Below are positions 43,711 to 53,583 of a DNA stretch of 64,000 nucleotides, piece after piece. Location: positions 1-64,000 of the forward strand of contig CAJUDA010000011.1 of assembly GCA_910584875.1 (NCBI GenBank). The letters are read 5' to 3'. Made by a program: the position numbers and the translations under genes. The notes under the pieces were generated by a model that was given only the letters and a program-made list of their open reading frames with translations, ran no database searches and had not been told where the DNA came from. How positions within the stretch are numbered: position 1 is the stretch's first letter; every line of letters begins with the position of its first letter. The DNA is from an uncultured Eubacterium sp. GTDB taxonomy: Bacteria; Bacillota; Clostridia; Lachnospirales; Lachnospiraceae.

Positions 43711-45555
43711 CTACCAGCTTCCGCCGCCACCGCCGCCGCTTCCGCCGCCGGAAAACCCACCACCGCTGCTGCTGCTTGAACTCGGCGATGATGTCATGGC
43801 TGTGGTAACCGATGTCATGGTCGAATCCATAAAGCGGTGAAAGACCACGACATCAAAGGCGGAATATCCTGTGCTGTGATACCATGACGGCGGCTCCACT
43901 GCGATCGACTCAAATTTCTTCATCCATTTATCAGAAATCCCCAGCACATACGTATAGGGCAAAATCTCATAGAAATACTGGGGATTTTCAGCCACCAGCA
44001 TCTCCAGCCGTTCTTTCTCCGCCGTCAAAAGGAAATTTCGGAACCCCCGGATCCTCCCGAGCATGACCGTCCCATATTCTGTCCGTTTAGACATATATCC
44101 GGCAAAAAACATGATCACCCCGCTTGCAGGGATGGCAAACAGATATGCCGCCCAGTACCATATATTTGCATAGAGGAATGGTTCATGGAGAAAGAATCCA
44201 TAAGCAATGATGCCCGGTATCAATATAACCAGAAATACAATAATCCGTCCCAGTATTTTTCCCTGCGTAAACAGGGCAGAAAAACTGAGGGTAAACAAAA
44301 AACCAATTCCTCCGGCAGCAGCAATACCCGAAAAAATACTGTATTCATACTGATACACCGGCATAAAACCGGCGAGAAGAAACACAGCAAGGGCAGTGAT
44401 CCACAGAATCCATCCCTTATTCAGGGAATCCGCATGAAATATTTTCTGCCTGTTTTTCTTGTTATCTACCATAGTCATAATGCTGCTTACTGTTTTATAA
44501 AATTTATTTTCCAGGTCTTTTTTCCTAACCGTATCTCCTGATCGGAACAGACCATTCATAAAGACGCGTTCGACATCGTTTGTCCCGTCATAGGGCTTCT
44601 TCTTCACAAGAATAAAATCATTCTTCTTTTTTCCCTCCTGGATCTCGATGTATCCCTTCTGGGCCAGATATACGATCAGGGAGGTGACATCCTTTGAGCC
44701 CAGGCTTCCGTTGTAAATAAAAGCAAGATCAACACTGTTCAGACCATCCGGCGCGTGAAATTCCACGGTCTCCACTACAGGATCATCCCGCCCGTACCGC
44801 CACCACAAAAGAAATGCCAGACCCATCCCGATGAGGGCAACAAAGATCGCGGCATAGGCAGTCCATGGGATTTCCTCTGTCCTCTCAAAATATCCCTCCG
44901 GCAGAAGGATCCGTACCGTCACCCCCTGTCCAGGCCGTAATATCACTTTTTTTGAAAGCTGTCCGTGGATCGTATTTCCATCCAGACGGTAGCTCAGATC
45001 TGTATATCCTGCCGAGCGGTAGTGTCCCCAGGACATGCCAAGATTTTTCTCTTCAAATTCTTTTGGCATCTCGATCGTAAACGTCACATTGGATATCGTA
45101 GTCTGCCAGCCCTGTCCGATCACATTAAAATAGAACTCATCCCCGTCTTCCAGCACATCATTTCCCATTATATAATCATAAGAGATCCGGTACTCCTTGT
45201 CACCAGTGATCAGTTCATCCTCATCACCAATCTGGATCCGACAGTTATCTCCCTCTCTGGAGGTTGAATAGTCATCCCCACAGTGAATATTTTCTACTCT
45301 GGCGACAATCCGGTCCTTGCTTCCATCCAGCCGTTCCACGTTGTTTACGAGGGGGATATCACGGTATATACCGTGCCGCTTTCCCGGAAAATTCACCTTG
45401 ATCGTCTCTTCGATGTGGTATGTATTCTGTATTGTTACCTTCATATCTACATGATAGCTCTCAATTGTATAATCCCTGGCGCTGGCACTGACCGCCGGAG
45501 AGGCAAAAAGGCATAACAATAACAGCAAAAGAAAATATCGTATCCGTCTCATCAT
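43711..45555 (-). CDS. DUF2207 family membrane protein
   Basis: A 614-residue protein. A signal or anchor at residues 1-25, an extracellular beta domain (about 30-240), then four hydrophobic segments and a Ser/Gly-rich tail ending GGSGGGGGGSW. It is the DUF2207 family, usually next to LemA as here (the start codon overlaps the lemA stop). Function unknown. Confidence 0.85.
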   Translation of the reverse strand: MMRRIRYFLLLLLLCLFASPAVSASARDYTIESYHVDMKVTIQNTYHIEETIKVNFPGKRHGIYRDIPLVNNVERLDGSKDRIVARVENIHCGDDYSTSREGDNCRIQIGDEDELITGDKEYRISYDYIMGNDVLEDGDEFYFNVIGQGWQTTISNVTFTIEMPKEFEEKNLGMSWGHYRSAGYTDLSYRLDGNTIHGQLSKKVILRPGQGVTVRILLPEGYFERTEEIPWTAYAAIFVALIGMGLAFLLWWRYGRDDPVVETVEFHAPDGLNSVDLAFIYNGSLGSKDVTSLIVYLAQKGYIEIQEGKKKNDFILVKKKPYDGTNDVERVFMNGLFRSGDTVRKKDLENKFYKTVSSIMTMVDNKKNRQKIFHADSLNKGWILWITALAVFLLAGFMPVYQYEYSIFSGIAAAGGIGFLFTLSFSALFTQGKILGRIIVFLVILIPGIIAYGFFLHEPFLYANIWYWAAYLFAIPASGVIMFFAGYMSKRTEYGTVMLGRIRGFRNFLLTAEKERLEMLVAENPQYFYEILPYTYVLGISDKWMKKFESIAVEPPSWYHSTGYSAFDVVVFHRFMDSTMTSVTTAMTSSPSSSSSSGGGFSGGGSGGGGGGSW

Positions 45556-46109
45556 CAAAATTTCACCTTCACATTCTGCCGTTCTTCCTCACTGTCCAGT
45601 TCAAACATCGGTTTCGTTTCAAAATGAAACAATCCGGCGATGATATTGGTGGGGACGCTCTGCACTGTCACATTATACTGCTTCACGGCGCCATTATAAT
45701 ATCTCCTGGCACTGGCAATATCAGCTTCCACCGCTTCCAGCTGTCCGCTCAGTTCCATAAAATTCTGATTTGCCTTCAGATCCGGATAACTTTCCGCCAG
45801 TGCCATGATCTGTGGTATCATGCGGGAGACCGCCGCACTGCTCTCCATCTTCTCTTCCGAAGACATCTTACTATAATTCTGATTTCTGAGAGAGACCACC
45901 TTCGCCAGTGTTTCTTCTTCATGTTTCGCATATCCCTTGACGGTCTCCACCAGATTGGGAATCAGGTCAAAGCGTTTCTTCATGTACACATCCATCGTGG
46001 AAAATGCTTCCTCTGCCGTCACCTTCTGCTTCACCAGTTTGTTATAGCATCCGGTCAGTATCAGAAGAAGGATCACGACAATGGCGATCATAATGATTGC
46101 TGGTATCAT
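45555..46109 (-). CDS. lemA: LemA family protein
   Basis: A 184-residue protein with one N-terminal membrane segment and the LemA helical domain (FDLIPNLVETVKGYAKHEEE, YYNGAVKQYNV). The role is unknown, but LemA-DUF2207 pairs are common. The start overlaps the aroB stop as ATGA, with GGAAAGGAG. Confidence 0.92.
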   Translation of the reverse strand: MIPAIIMIAIVVILLLILTGCYNKLVKQKVTAEEAFSTMDVYMKKRFDLIPNLVETVKGYAKHEEETLAKVVSLRNQNYSKMSSEEKMESSAAVSRMIPQIMALAESYPDLKANQNFMELSGQLEAVEADIASARRYYNGAVKQYNVTVQSVPTNIIAGLFHFETKPMFELDSEEERQNVKVKF

Positions 46110-47233
46110 AGCTGTCTCCTTTCCATGCTGTATATAATAGAACGTATCTCGTCTTCCGGAACCTCTCTGGCATACACTTCATCACCAAACGTCATCACCG
46201 ATCCGATCCCCTTCTGGAAGACAAAACGCAGTTTCCCATCCCGTACCTTTTTATCAGTGTACAGTTTGCGGATCAGGTTTTCCTTATCAATATACTCCGG
46301 GATCGCCACTGGCAGACCAATCTTCTCTATCAGGGTGAGTACCCTGTCGCATTCTTCTTTCGTCAGATAACCGCACTCGCAGCCAAGCAGCACCTGTGCC
46401 GCCATACCGATGGCTACTGCTTCTCCGTGAAGAAGCCGGTATCCGCTGACTGTCTCGATGGCACGTCCTACCGTATGCCCCAGATTCAGGATCTCACGCA
46501 GATTTTTCTCCTTCTCATCCTTCATCACAACCTTATATTTTACAGCACAGTTACGCTCAGAGATATAAGTACATGCCGCCGCATCACAGGCGAGGATCTC
46601 CTGACTGTGTTCCTCCAGATACCGGAACAATTCCCTGTCGGCAAGACAGGCATGTTTCACCGTCTCGGCAAGTCCGTTTACCAGCTGCTTATGGGGAAGG
46701 GTCTTCCATGTATCAATATCCACATATACTTTTAAAGGCTGGTAGATCAGCCCGATCAGGTTTGTCGCAAGCTCCGTGTCCACTGCCGTCTTGCCTCCGA
46801 TGGAAGCATCTGCTGCTGACAACAGCGTTGTGGCATAATTGATAAACGGCACCCCTCTGCCGAACGTCCCGGCGAGAAATCCCGCAAGGTCTGTTACCAC
46901 ACCGCCTCCCACAGCGATGACACAGCAATCCCGCCGGTATTCTTTTTCCAGCATGGCATCCTCTAACATCTCTTTTGTCGCACGGACTTTACTTTTCTCC
47001 CCTGCCGGAAACACAAAAAGATCTGCTGCATATCCCGCCTCCCTCAGCGCAGTAAGCACTGGTGTGCCATAAAGCGGTTCCACTGTGGAATCCGTGATCA
47101 CAGCAAACTTTCTGACCCCGCCAGCCAGACCATTTTTGATATCTTCTGCCAGTACCGGAATCAGATTCTGCCCGATCTGTACATCATAAGAGTCATCTAC
47201 TGTTTTTTTTAATTCTACCCGAAAACTGCTCAT
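46106..47233 (-). CDS. aroB: 3-dehydroquinate synthase
   Basis: A 375-residue enzyme of the shikimate pathway, converting DAHP to dehydroquinate with NAD and a metal. The signature VGGGVVTDLAGFLAGTFGRG and the zinc ligand region NLGHTVGRAIE are intact. It is separated from other aro genes, and its downstream neighbours are lemA and DUF2207. Confidence 0.96.
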   Translation of the reverse strand: MSSFRVELKKTVDDSYDVQIGQNLIPVLAEDIKNGLAGGVRKFAVITDSTVEPLYGTPVLTALREAGYAADLFVFPAGEKSKVRATKEMLEDAMLEKEYRRDCCVIAVGGGVVTDLAGFLAGTFGRGVPFINYATTLLSAADASIGGKTAVDTELATNLIGLIYQPLKVYVDIDTWKTLPHKQLVNGLAETVKHACLADRELFRYLEEHSQEILACDAAACTYISERNCAVKYKVVMKDEKEKNLREILNLGHTVGRAIETVSGYRLLHGEAVAIGMAAQVLLGCECGYLTKEECDRVLTLIEKIGLPVAIPEYIDKENLIRKLYTDKKVRDGKLRFVFQKGIGSVMTFGDEVYAREVPEDEIRSIIYSMERRQL

Positions 47234-47270
47234 GTTCCATTTCCTCCCTGTACCTTCCTTTCCTCATCTG

Positions 47271-47299
47271 ATTATAGCATGACAAGGCAGCAATGAAAA
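47271..47299 (-). promoter_or_regulatory. Promoter of the aroB-lemA operon
   Basis: Minus strand TTTTCA (47294-47299), 17-bp spacer, TATAAT (47271-47276), about 40 bases before the aroB ATG. Confidence 0.5.
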
Positions 47300-47307
47300 G
47301 AAAAAAA

Positions 47308-47347
47308 ATTCTCCCATATCTGTACTGATATACAAATATGGGAGAAT
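47308..47347 (-). terminator. Terminator of the chemoreceptor gene
   Basis: ATTCTCCCATAT (47308-47319) pairs perfectly with ATATGGGAGAAT (47336-47347), followed by a T-run on the minus strand. Confidence 0.85.
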
Positions 47348-47365
47348 CGAAATGTTCCATACAGC

Positions 47366-49420
47366 CTACAGTTTAAATTTATCCACAATGCCCTGCAGGG
47401 TATCTGCCATCTCGCCATTTAACTTAACCTGGCTATACGTATGATCCGACAGATTCACAACCTCACCAGACCGGTTGGCAATGGTCACAATGCCTTCTGA
47501 GGATTCATGGATCGTTTCCGTCATCCCCGTAATCGCCATGGCAATATCATTTGTTGCCAGTTCCAGGCTTTTTAGTGAATTTGTGATCTCTTCCAGCGTA
47601 GACTGGAACGATATGGCATCATTCTGATAGGTATTACTAATCTCTGTAAAGCTGTCATAATCGTTCATAACTGACACATCCATAAATTCAAGGGTCTTGG
47701 TCAGACAGGAATCAATGTTATCCACTGCGGTTGTCACTTCCGTTATAATGGTACTGATGTTGTTAGCTGTATCCGATGACTGCTCGGCAAGCTTACTGAT
47801 CTCCTTTGCCACAACAGCAAAGCCCTTTCCGTATTTACCGGATTTTGCGGCCTCTATATTGGCATTTAATGCGAGAAGGGATGTCTGTTCAGCTATGTCG
47901 AGAATTGTCTGCGTCAGATCATTGATCTTTGATACTGCCTTCGACTGCTCCAGCGCCGCACGGGCTTCTACACTGACCATACTATACATATTCCGGGTCG
48001 TATCCGCTGACTGTACAGCTGACTGTCTGGCACTGGTCGCACGCTCCATAATCGCATCAGAAAGCCGGATAGTTTGATCTGACTGCCGGTTGATCTCCAT
48101 GGTACGGCTCTTAATGGTATCTACCTGTCCCTTAATGGCACTCACGGTATTTGTCGTCTGTTCCACACCAGCGGCAAGTTCTTCTGATACAGCAGAGTTT
48201 TCTGACGAACAATCCGTAAGACTGGCTGCAATCTCTCCCAGTGCGGTGCTTCCTGAACTGATCTTTTCTGTGACATCGTTCAGATCACTGATCACATTTT
48301 TAATACTGCCATGCATTTTCCGGATCTCTCTTGCCATTGTACCGATCTCCGTCTGTTCCCTGGTAAGCTTGTCGATCGCTTTTGTTGAGGTAAAATCGAG
48401 AGAGGCAATACTCGTGATCTCCTTTGTCATCTGGGCGATCGGACGCAGGAATTTGTACATGGCAAGATAGGCAAAGACTGATACAACAATAGCGATCAGT
48501 ATACATATCACAATGGATTTTATTGCCGTAGTGTTGACAGGCTGCAAAAGTTCACTCTTGTCCGCCTGTATGATCAATGTCCACCCATTTGTTGTGGAAG
48601 TTGCCAGACCTGCGATCTTCTCCCCTTCATAATCAAAATGGACCACGGCAGATACGACATTTCCCTGGGTGATCAGATCACGGATGATCCCTTCGCCAGT
48701 GATCTTGCCTATATACTCACTGTCTGGATGATAAATAATATGCCCCAGCGGAGTCAGCAGATAGGCAAAACTGGATTCCGTATTCTGCAGCTTAACAGAA
48801 GCAAGCTCAGATGTAAAACTCTGTACCGGAACGGTAATGGCCACACAGCCAAATAACGTATCCGCATTGATCAGCGGTACGGCACATATGATACAGTCTT
48901 CCTCTCCCGATTTGATATAATCGCTCTGCATCGGCTGCCGCATCGATAACGCGGCATTTACATAATAAGGATTGCCGTCCTTTGCATATCCCTCCTCCGA
49001 TGCCGTGACAAATTTGCCGTCTTTATCATAAACAGCAGCAGACAGGTAACTGGGATTATCCTTAATAAAGGATTTCAGATTCGCCGTGATCAGGGACGGT
49101 TCCCCTCCCTGTATCAGACAACTGTAAAAGTCGCCATCTGTATTCATATATTCCGCAGTATTATTAATGGCGCTGATCCTCGCCTCAAGTATTTTAATAT
49201 AAGACTGGGACAGATCCAGCATATTATTTTCTGCCTGGTCTGACAGGGAATTCCTTGCACCAGGAATTGTAGTCAGATATGAGGCAATGAGTATAACAAT
49301 GATCGATAACAGCGCCGTATAATACCCGCGGGCGATCACACTTTTTACCGGATTCAGAAAAGTAAAGGATATTTTCCCGGCTTTTGCTGAAGAATCCACG
49401 ATATTTTTTTTATTACGCAA
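47366..49420 (-). CDS. Methyl-accepting chemotaxis protein with dCache-like domain
   Basis: A 684-residue receptor. Membrane segments at about 32-54 and 295-320 enclose a periplasmic-type sensory domain. HAMP follows, then the cytoplasmic signalling domain with the tip EQTSLLALNANIEAAKSGKY. TTG start with a weak AGGTGTG. It is 52 bases from a sugar-type binding lipoprotein, which may present ligand to it. Other chemotaxis genes are not in the window. Confidence 0.9.
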   Translation of the reverse strand: MRNKKNIVDSSAKAGKISFTFLNPVKSVIARGYYTALLSIIVILIASYLTTIPGARNSLSDQAENNMLDLSQSYIKILEARISAINNTAEYMNTDGDFYSCLIQGGEPSLITANLKSFIKDNPSYLSAAVYDKDGKFVTASEEGYAKDGNPYYVNAALSMRQPMQSDYIKSGEEDCIICAVPLINADTLFGCVAITVPVQSFTSELASVKLQNTESSFAYLLTPLGHIIYHPDSEYIGKITGEGIIRDLITQGNVVSAVVHFDYEGEKIAGLATSTTNGWTLIIQADKSELLQPVNTTAIKSIVICILIAIVVSVFAYLAMYKFLRPIAQMTKEITSIASLDFTSTKAIDKLTREQTEIGTMAREIRKMHGSIKNVISDLNDVTEKISSGSTALGEIAASLTDCSSENSAVSEELAAGVEQTTNTVSAIKGQVDTIKSRTMEINRQSDQTIRLSDAIMERATSARQSAVQSADTTRNMYSMVSVEARAALEQSKAVSKINDLTQTILDIAEQTSLLALNANIEAAKSGKYGKGFAVVAKEISKLAEQSSDTANNISTIITEVTTAVDNIDSCLTKTLEFMDVSVMNDYDSFTEISNTYQNDAISFQSTLEEITNSLKSLELATNDIAMAITGMTETIHESSEGIVTIANRSGEVVNLSDHTYSQVKLNGEMADTLQGIVDKFKL

Positions 49421-49472
49421 TCAACACACCTACTTTCATGTCGGATAATACCTTCACACAGGCATTTTCCAT

Positions 49473-50588
49473 TTAATACTGACGGTTTGGAAGCTCTTTT
49501 GCCGCCATGTCTGCCGTGAACACACCCTCATCAACATAATTCGTTTTATCAATCTTTTCACCGGCAACCATTTTCGCAACTAATTTTTCAGTAGCCGGAC
49601 CAAGAAGAGGATTACATTCCACGCACAGATCTACTTTAGCCTTATCTACCATCAGTTTAAATACCTCTGCCTCTCCGTCGAACGAAATGATTATGTATTT
49701 ATTCGGATCGATCTTCTTTTCCTTCAATGTCTCGATCACCCCATAACACATTGTATCATTGTGTGTCACGATCACATTGATTTTTTTACCGTATTTATCC
49801 AGATATTTCGACATCAGGGTTTTCGCCTTTGCCTTATCAAAGTCCGCCATCTCTTCCGCGAGGATTTTGAAATTCTTATTCTTTTTGATAATCCTGTTGA
49901 ACCCGTCATGACGTCCGATCTGGGCAGATGCCCCTTTTCCACCCTGAAGCACTACAATATTCATCTTCTTTCCTTTTGCCTGCTTCACCAGCCATTTACC
50001 AGCATTCTCACCTTCCAGGTCAAAATTGGAGCCAAGCCATCCCTCGTACAGACTCTCATCCGCCGACACCTTGCGGTCTACTAAAAACACCTTACAGCCG
50101 GCTTCCTTTGCCTCCTTTAAGACATCGTCAAATCCATCCTCCTGAATCGGATCAAGACAGATCACTTCAGCCTTATCCGCAATGGCATTCTTCATCGCCT
50201 CAATCTGTACCTCAAATTTTCCCTGCCCGTCCACAAAGGTGTAATCATACTTATCCGTATCAAACGTAGCGTTCATGCTTGAAGTAAGCGCCGCCGACCA
50301 TCCGATCCCATTGGCGTTATTGATAAACCATACGTTGGGAGCGCTGCTGGAAGATGCCTGATCTGCTTTTGAATCCGAATCGTTTTTACTTGTGTCCTTT
50401 TTCTCTGTATCTTTCTTTGTAGTTCCTCCGACATCTTTCACTGCATCACCAGAACCAAACTGCGCAGACGAAAGAATCTGCTCCTCGCTCGTCTTCACTT
50501 TTGTTGAATAAGATCCCGTCGTCCCGGCCGCACAGCCGCTTAACGTCATGGCTGTGATCAACAGCAGGGGTAAGATTTTCTTTTTCAT
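49473..50588 (-). CDS. Substrate-binding lipoprotein, periplasmic-binding-protein-1/sugar type
   Basis: A 371-residue lipoprotein with lipobox LSGC near residue 19. The Ser/Asp/Lys-rich linker to about residue 85 is followed by a two-domain binding fold (NVWFINNANGIGW, FDGEAEVFKLMV), most like the galactose/glucose-binding protein family. No ABC permease or ATPase gene is nearby. Directly upstream of the chemoreceptor, so likely a chemotaxis ligand receptor or a shared sugar sensor. Confidence 0.8.
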   Translation of the reverse strand: MKKKILPLLLITAMTLSGCAAGTTGSYSTKVKTSEEQILSSAQFGSGDAVKDVGGTTKKDTEKKDTSKNDSDSKADQASSSSAPNVWFINNANGIGWSAALTSSMNATFDTDKYDYTFVDGQGKFEVQIEAMKNAIADKAEVICLDPIQEDGFDDVLKEAKEAGCKVFLVDRKVSADESLYEGWLGSNFDLEGENAGKWLVKQAKGKKMNIVVLQGGKGASAQIGRHDGFNRIIKKNKNFKILAEEMADFDKAKAKTLMSKYLDKYGKKINVIVTHNDTMCYGVIETLKEKKIDPNKYIIISFDGEAEVFKLMVDKAKVDLCVECNPLLGPATEKLVAKMVAGEKIDKTNYVDEGVFTADMAAKELPNRQY

Positions 50589-50783
50589 ATCCACATAAGC
50601 TTTTCTGATACCAGATTGCTATACACGATAGCCTTAACTTCCCGCCAGCTTCGCGGTACAATACCTGTCAACAGTTACACATAATTTTTCTTACATTTAT
50701 TTTTCTATATTATAGCACTTTTTTTCATGACAGGCTACCGTATTTTCATGTTTTTTGACTTTTTTCTGACAAATATTTTAATC

Positions 50784-50812
50784 TTGACTTTAATCACAGG
50801 AAATGCTACGAT
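50784..50812 (+). promoter_or_regulatory. Promoter of glmS
   Basis: TTGACT (50784-50789), 17-bp spacer, TACGAT (50807-50812), 30 bases before the glmS ATG. The leader is too short to hold a glmS ribozyme. Confidence 0.7.
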
Positions 50813-50841
50813 TTCATAGGATATAGAAAGGAGATTTCATT

Positions 50842-52662
50842 ATGTGTGGAATTATTGGATGCGTAGGACACAAAAACGCAAAAAAAACTCTGATCAACGG
50901 ATTACAGACTCTGGAGTACCGGGGCTACGACAGTGCCGGTATCTCTTATTTTTCTGAAGATAAAATAGAAACGGTAAAAACAGTGGGAAAGGTCTCCTGT
51001 CTCCGGGACAAGGTGGCTGCCACAGGCAGCGATGAGTCGACCTGCGGCATCGGGCATACACGCTGGGCAACACACGGCGGCGTCTCGGATACCAACTCCC
51101 ACCCCCACACAGCCGGGCGGGTCACCCTGATCCACAATGGGATCATCGAAAACTACAAGGAACTGCAGGATGAACTGGAGGCAAAAGGGAAAAAACCAGT
51201 TTCCCAGACGGACTCTGAGATCGCAGCCATGGTCATTGACGACTGTTACAAGGGCGATCCGGAGGCAGCAATCCGGATGGCAGTCTCAAAGCTGGAGGGC
51301 GCCTATGGATTCTGCATTATGTTTTCTGATATCCCTGAGACAATCTATGCCATACGGAATGGCAGCCCTCTGGTTGCCGCCCACACTGACAAGGGTTCAC
51401 TGGTTGCCTCTGATATGGTGGCACTGGTCAGTCATACCAAGCATTATTTTGTTTTAAAAGAAGGTCATATCGCAAAGATGACAAAGAAAGAGATCATCGT
51501 AAAGGATGAGACCGGCGAGATCTACAGCCCTCATATCCACCATATCGGCTGGGATATGGCAGCTGCCAAAAAGGGTGGTTATGACTACTTTATGATGAAA
51601 GAGATCCACGACCAGCCGACTGCACTGCTGAATACGATCCGCCCCCGTATGGTAGATGGACTGCCGGATTTTAGCGCCGATGAAGTCGGGGATGATATCT
51701 TTGAAAATATCAACCGCATCCTAATCACTGCCTGTGGTACAGCGATGCATGCCGGACTGATTGGCAGAAATATGATCGAGCGGCTCTGCCGCATCCCGGT
51801 CACCGTGGAGATTGCCTCGGAATTCCGCTATCAGGATCCCATTATGGACGATCATACCCTTTTTATCACAATCTCACAGTCCGGTGAAACAGCCGATACT
51901 CTTGCCGCACTGCGGCTGGCAAAAGAACGAGGGGCCAAAACACTCTCTGTCGTCAATGTAAAGGGATCCTCCATTGCCAGGGAAAGTGATTATGTCCTCT
52001 ATACCCATGCCGGTCCGGAGATTGCTGTTGCCAGCACAAAAGCATACAGTGTACAGCTTTCCGTTATGTATCTGATCGCTTTCCGCCTTGCCCTTGTCGG
52101 CAAAAAGATCACCCGAACAGAAGCAGCGGATTATATGACCGGACTGATGGATACGGTAGATAAAGTAGACGAAGCTCTTGGCTATGACAGCCAGCTGGAA
52201 AATATCGCAAAACGGATTGCGGGAAACAACGATATCTTCTTCCTGGGAAGAGGTCTTGATTATGCACTCTCCTGTGAGGGCTCCCTGAAATTAAAGGAGA
52301 TCAGCTACATCCACTCGGAAGCCTATGCCGCCGGAGAATTGAAGCACGGTACGATCTCCCTTATCACAGACAATGTCCCTGTGATCGCCGTGGCGACACA
52401 GCCAGATGTCTTTGCCAAGATGATCTCCAATGTGCAGGAAGTACGCTCCCGCGGGGCAAAGGTAATCCTTGTCACCGGACCGGATGTCTCTGTGGACGCC
52501 GCCCTGTGTGACCACCAGGTTGTACTCCCGGAGACGGACCCTCTCTTCACACCATTTGTCAGCGTCGTGATCCTGCAGTACCTTGCTTATTATGTCGCTG
52601 TTGAAAAGGGACTGAACGTGGATCAGCCAAGGAATCTGGCAAAAAGTGTGACCGTGGAATAA
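50842..52662 (+). CDS. glmS: Glutamine--fructose-6-phosphate aminotransferase
   Basis: A 606-residue enzyme that makes glucosamine-6-phosphate for cell-wall and sugar-nucleotide synthesis. The N-terminal MCGIIGC has the catalytic Cys2; LEYRGYDSAGISYF and GIGHTRWATHGG fit the glutaminase domain, and two SIS domains (TISQSGETADTL, EVRSRGAKVILVTG) complete it. GAAAGGAG upstream. Confidence 0.97.
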   Translation: MCGIIGCVGHKNAKKTLINGLQTLEYRGYDSAGISYFSEDKIETVKTVGKVSCLRDKVAATGSDESTCGIGHTRWATHGGVSDTNSHPHTAGRVTLIHNGIIENYKELQDELEAKGKKPVSQTDSEIAAMVIDDCYKGDPEAAIRMAVSKLEGAYGFCIMFSDIPETIYAIRNGSPLVAAHTDKGSLVASDMVALVSHTKHYFVLKEGHIAKMTKKEIIVKDETGEIYSPHIHHIGWDMAAAKKGGYDYFMMKEIHDQPTALLNTIRPRMVDGLPDFSADEVGDDIFENINRILITACGTAMHAGLIGRNMIERLCRIPVTVEIASEFRYQDPIMDDHTLFITISQSGETADTLAALRLAKERGAKTLSVVNVKGSSIARESDYVLYTHAGPEIAVASTKAYSVQLSVMYLIAFRLALVGKKITRTEAADYMTGLMDTVDKVDEALGYDSQLENIAKRIAGNNDIFFLGRGLDYALSCEGSLKLKEISYIHSEAYAAGELKHGTISLITDNVPVIAVATQPDVFAKMISNVQEVRSRGAKVILVTGPDVSVDAALCDHQVVLPETDPLFTPFVSVVILQYLAYYVAVEKGLNVDQPRNLAKSVTVE

Positions 52663-52733
52663 AGTGCGGCTGAGAAACGCACTTATGAAGAATTATCGGA
52701 GACAGTTCTTCACAAACTCAATGACTAATTTTA

Positions 52734-52766
52734 CCCCCATGACAGTATGTTCCTCTGTCATGGGGG
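52734..52766 (+). terminator. Terminator of glmS
   Basis: CCCCCATGACAG (52734-52745) pairs perfectly with CTGTCATGGGGG (52755-52766). Confidence 0.75.
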
Positions 52767-52785
52767 CTATTATAATTCTATACAA

Positions 52786-53583
52786 TTATGCATTCCTCTC
52801 TGGCACTTCATACCACTTTATCTCACCCGTCAGATTTTCCTTCTCCCACTTTTTATATGTGTTCCGGTCTGTCTTTCTGTCATGAATATAGTAGATTTCT
52901 TTGATGTCCACACCATTTTCTTTTGTTTTTGCTTCGATCCCTGCTTCCGCTGTCATTACAAACTTTTTATCCCGGAACGTCAGATGATACCAGTGACCGC
53001 TTCCTTTTCCCCACCAGAAATATCCGCTTTTCTGTGGTGACTGGAACTGCCTGCGCGCAAAGACATCCCCAAAATATTCATTTCCTTCTTTATGAATGAT
53101 CATATGTGGATAAGATGAGATTCCTTCGATCACAAGCTCTTTTGTGCCGTCCTCTGTCATATCCCATAAGGAAACGGACCGTACCTTTCCCTCCAGCAGA
53201 TCAAACACCTGCCGCACCGTTTTATCACTGCCACGGAACGCATCTGCCTCGTCCTGGTAAGCATCCTCCTCATCCTCTTCTGCCGCCTGCCAGTGCACAG
53301 GAACTTCCCTTGTCAGCGCAGGTAAATAATCACTAAATCCATCATATTCTTTCCCAGGCATTTTCTCATTCATAGCGGTCCAGACAACGTCTTCATACCG
53401 GACAGGCTCAAAATCATTAAACGAATAATCCGGAACTCCGGAAGAACCTCCGCTGACGGATGCTGTCGTTGCCATATTTCCCGAAGTGGTCAATTTCCCT
53501 GAACTTTCACTTTTCCTGTCTCCACAGGCAGTAAGACAGAGGATCATACATACCGGTAACAAAACTCTTATTTTTTCCACCAT
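52786..53583 (-). CDS. Lipoprotein of unknown function
   Basis: A 265-residue lipoprotein with lipobox LTACG near residue 20. The mature part has a Ser/Gly-rich stretch, then a compact beta/aromatic domain (SGYFWWGKGSGHWYHLTFRD at about 195-215). I recognise no family. ATG at 53583 lies inside the 3' end of the GH5 gene (16-base overlap), so the two are coupled. Confidence 0.6.
   Translation of the reverse strand: MVEKIRVLLPVCMILCLTACGDRKSESSGKLTTSGNMATTASVSGGSSGVPDYSFNDFEPVRYEDVVWTAMNEKMPGKEYDGFSDYLPALTREVPVHWQAAEEDEEDAYQDEADAFRGSDKTVRQVFDLLEGKVRSVSLWDMTEDGTKELVIEGISSYPHMIIHKEGNEYFGDVFARRQFQSPQKSGYFWWGKGSGHWYHLTFRDKKFVMTAEAGIEAKTKENGVDIKEIYYIHDRKTDRNTYKKWEKENLTGEIKWYEVPERNA

Noticed and set aside
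50789..50841. glmS ribozyme in the glmS leader
   Set aside because: With the promoter at 50784-50812 the leader is under 30 bases, too short for the ribozyme fold.
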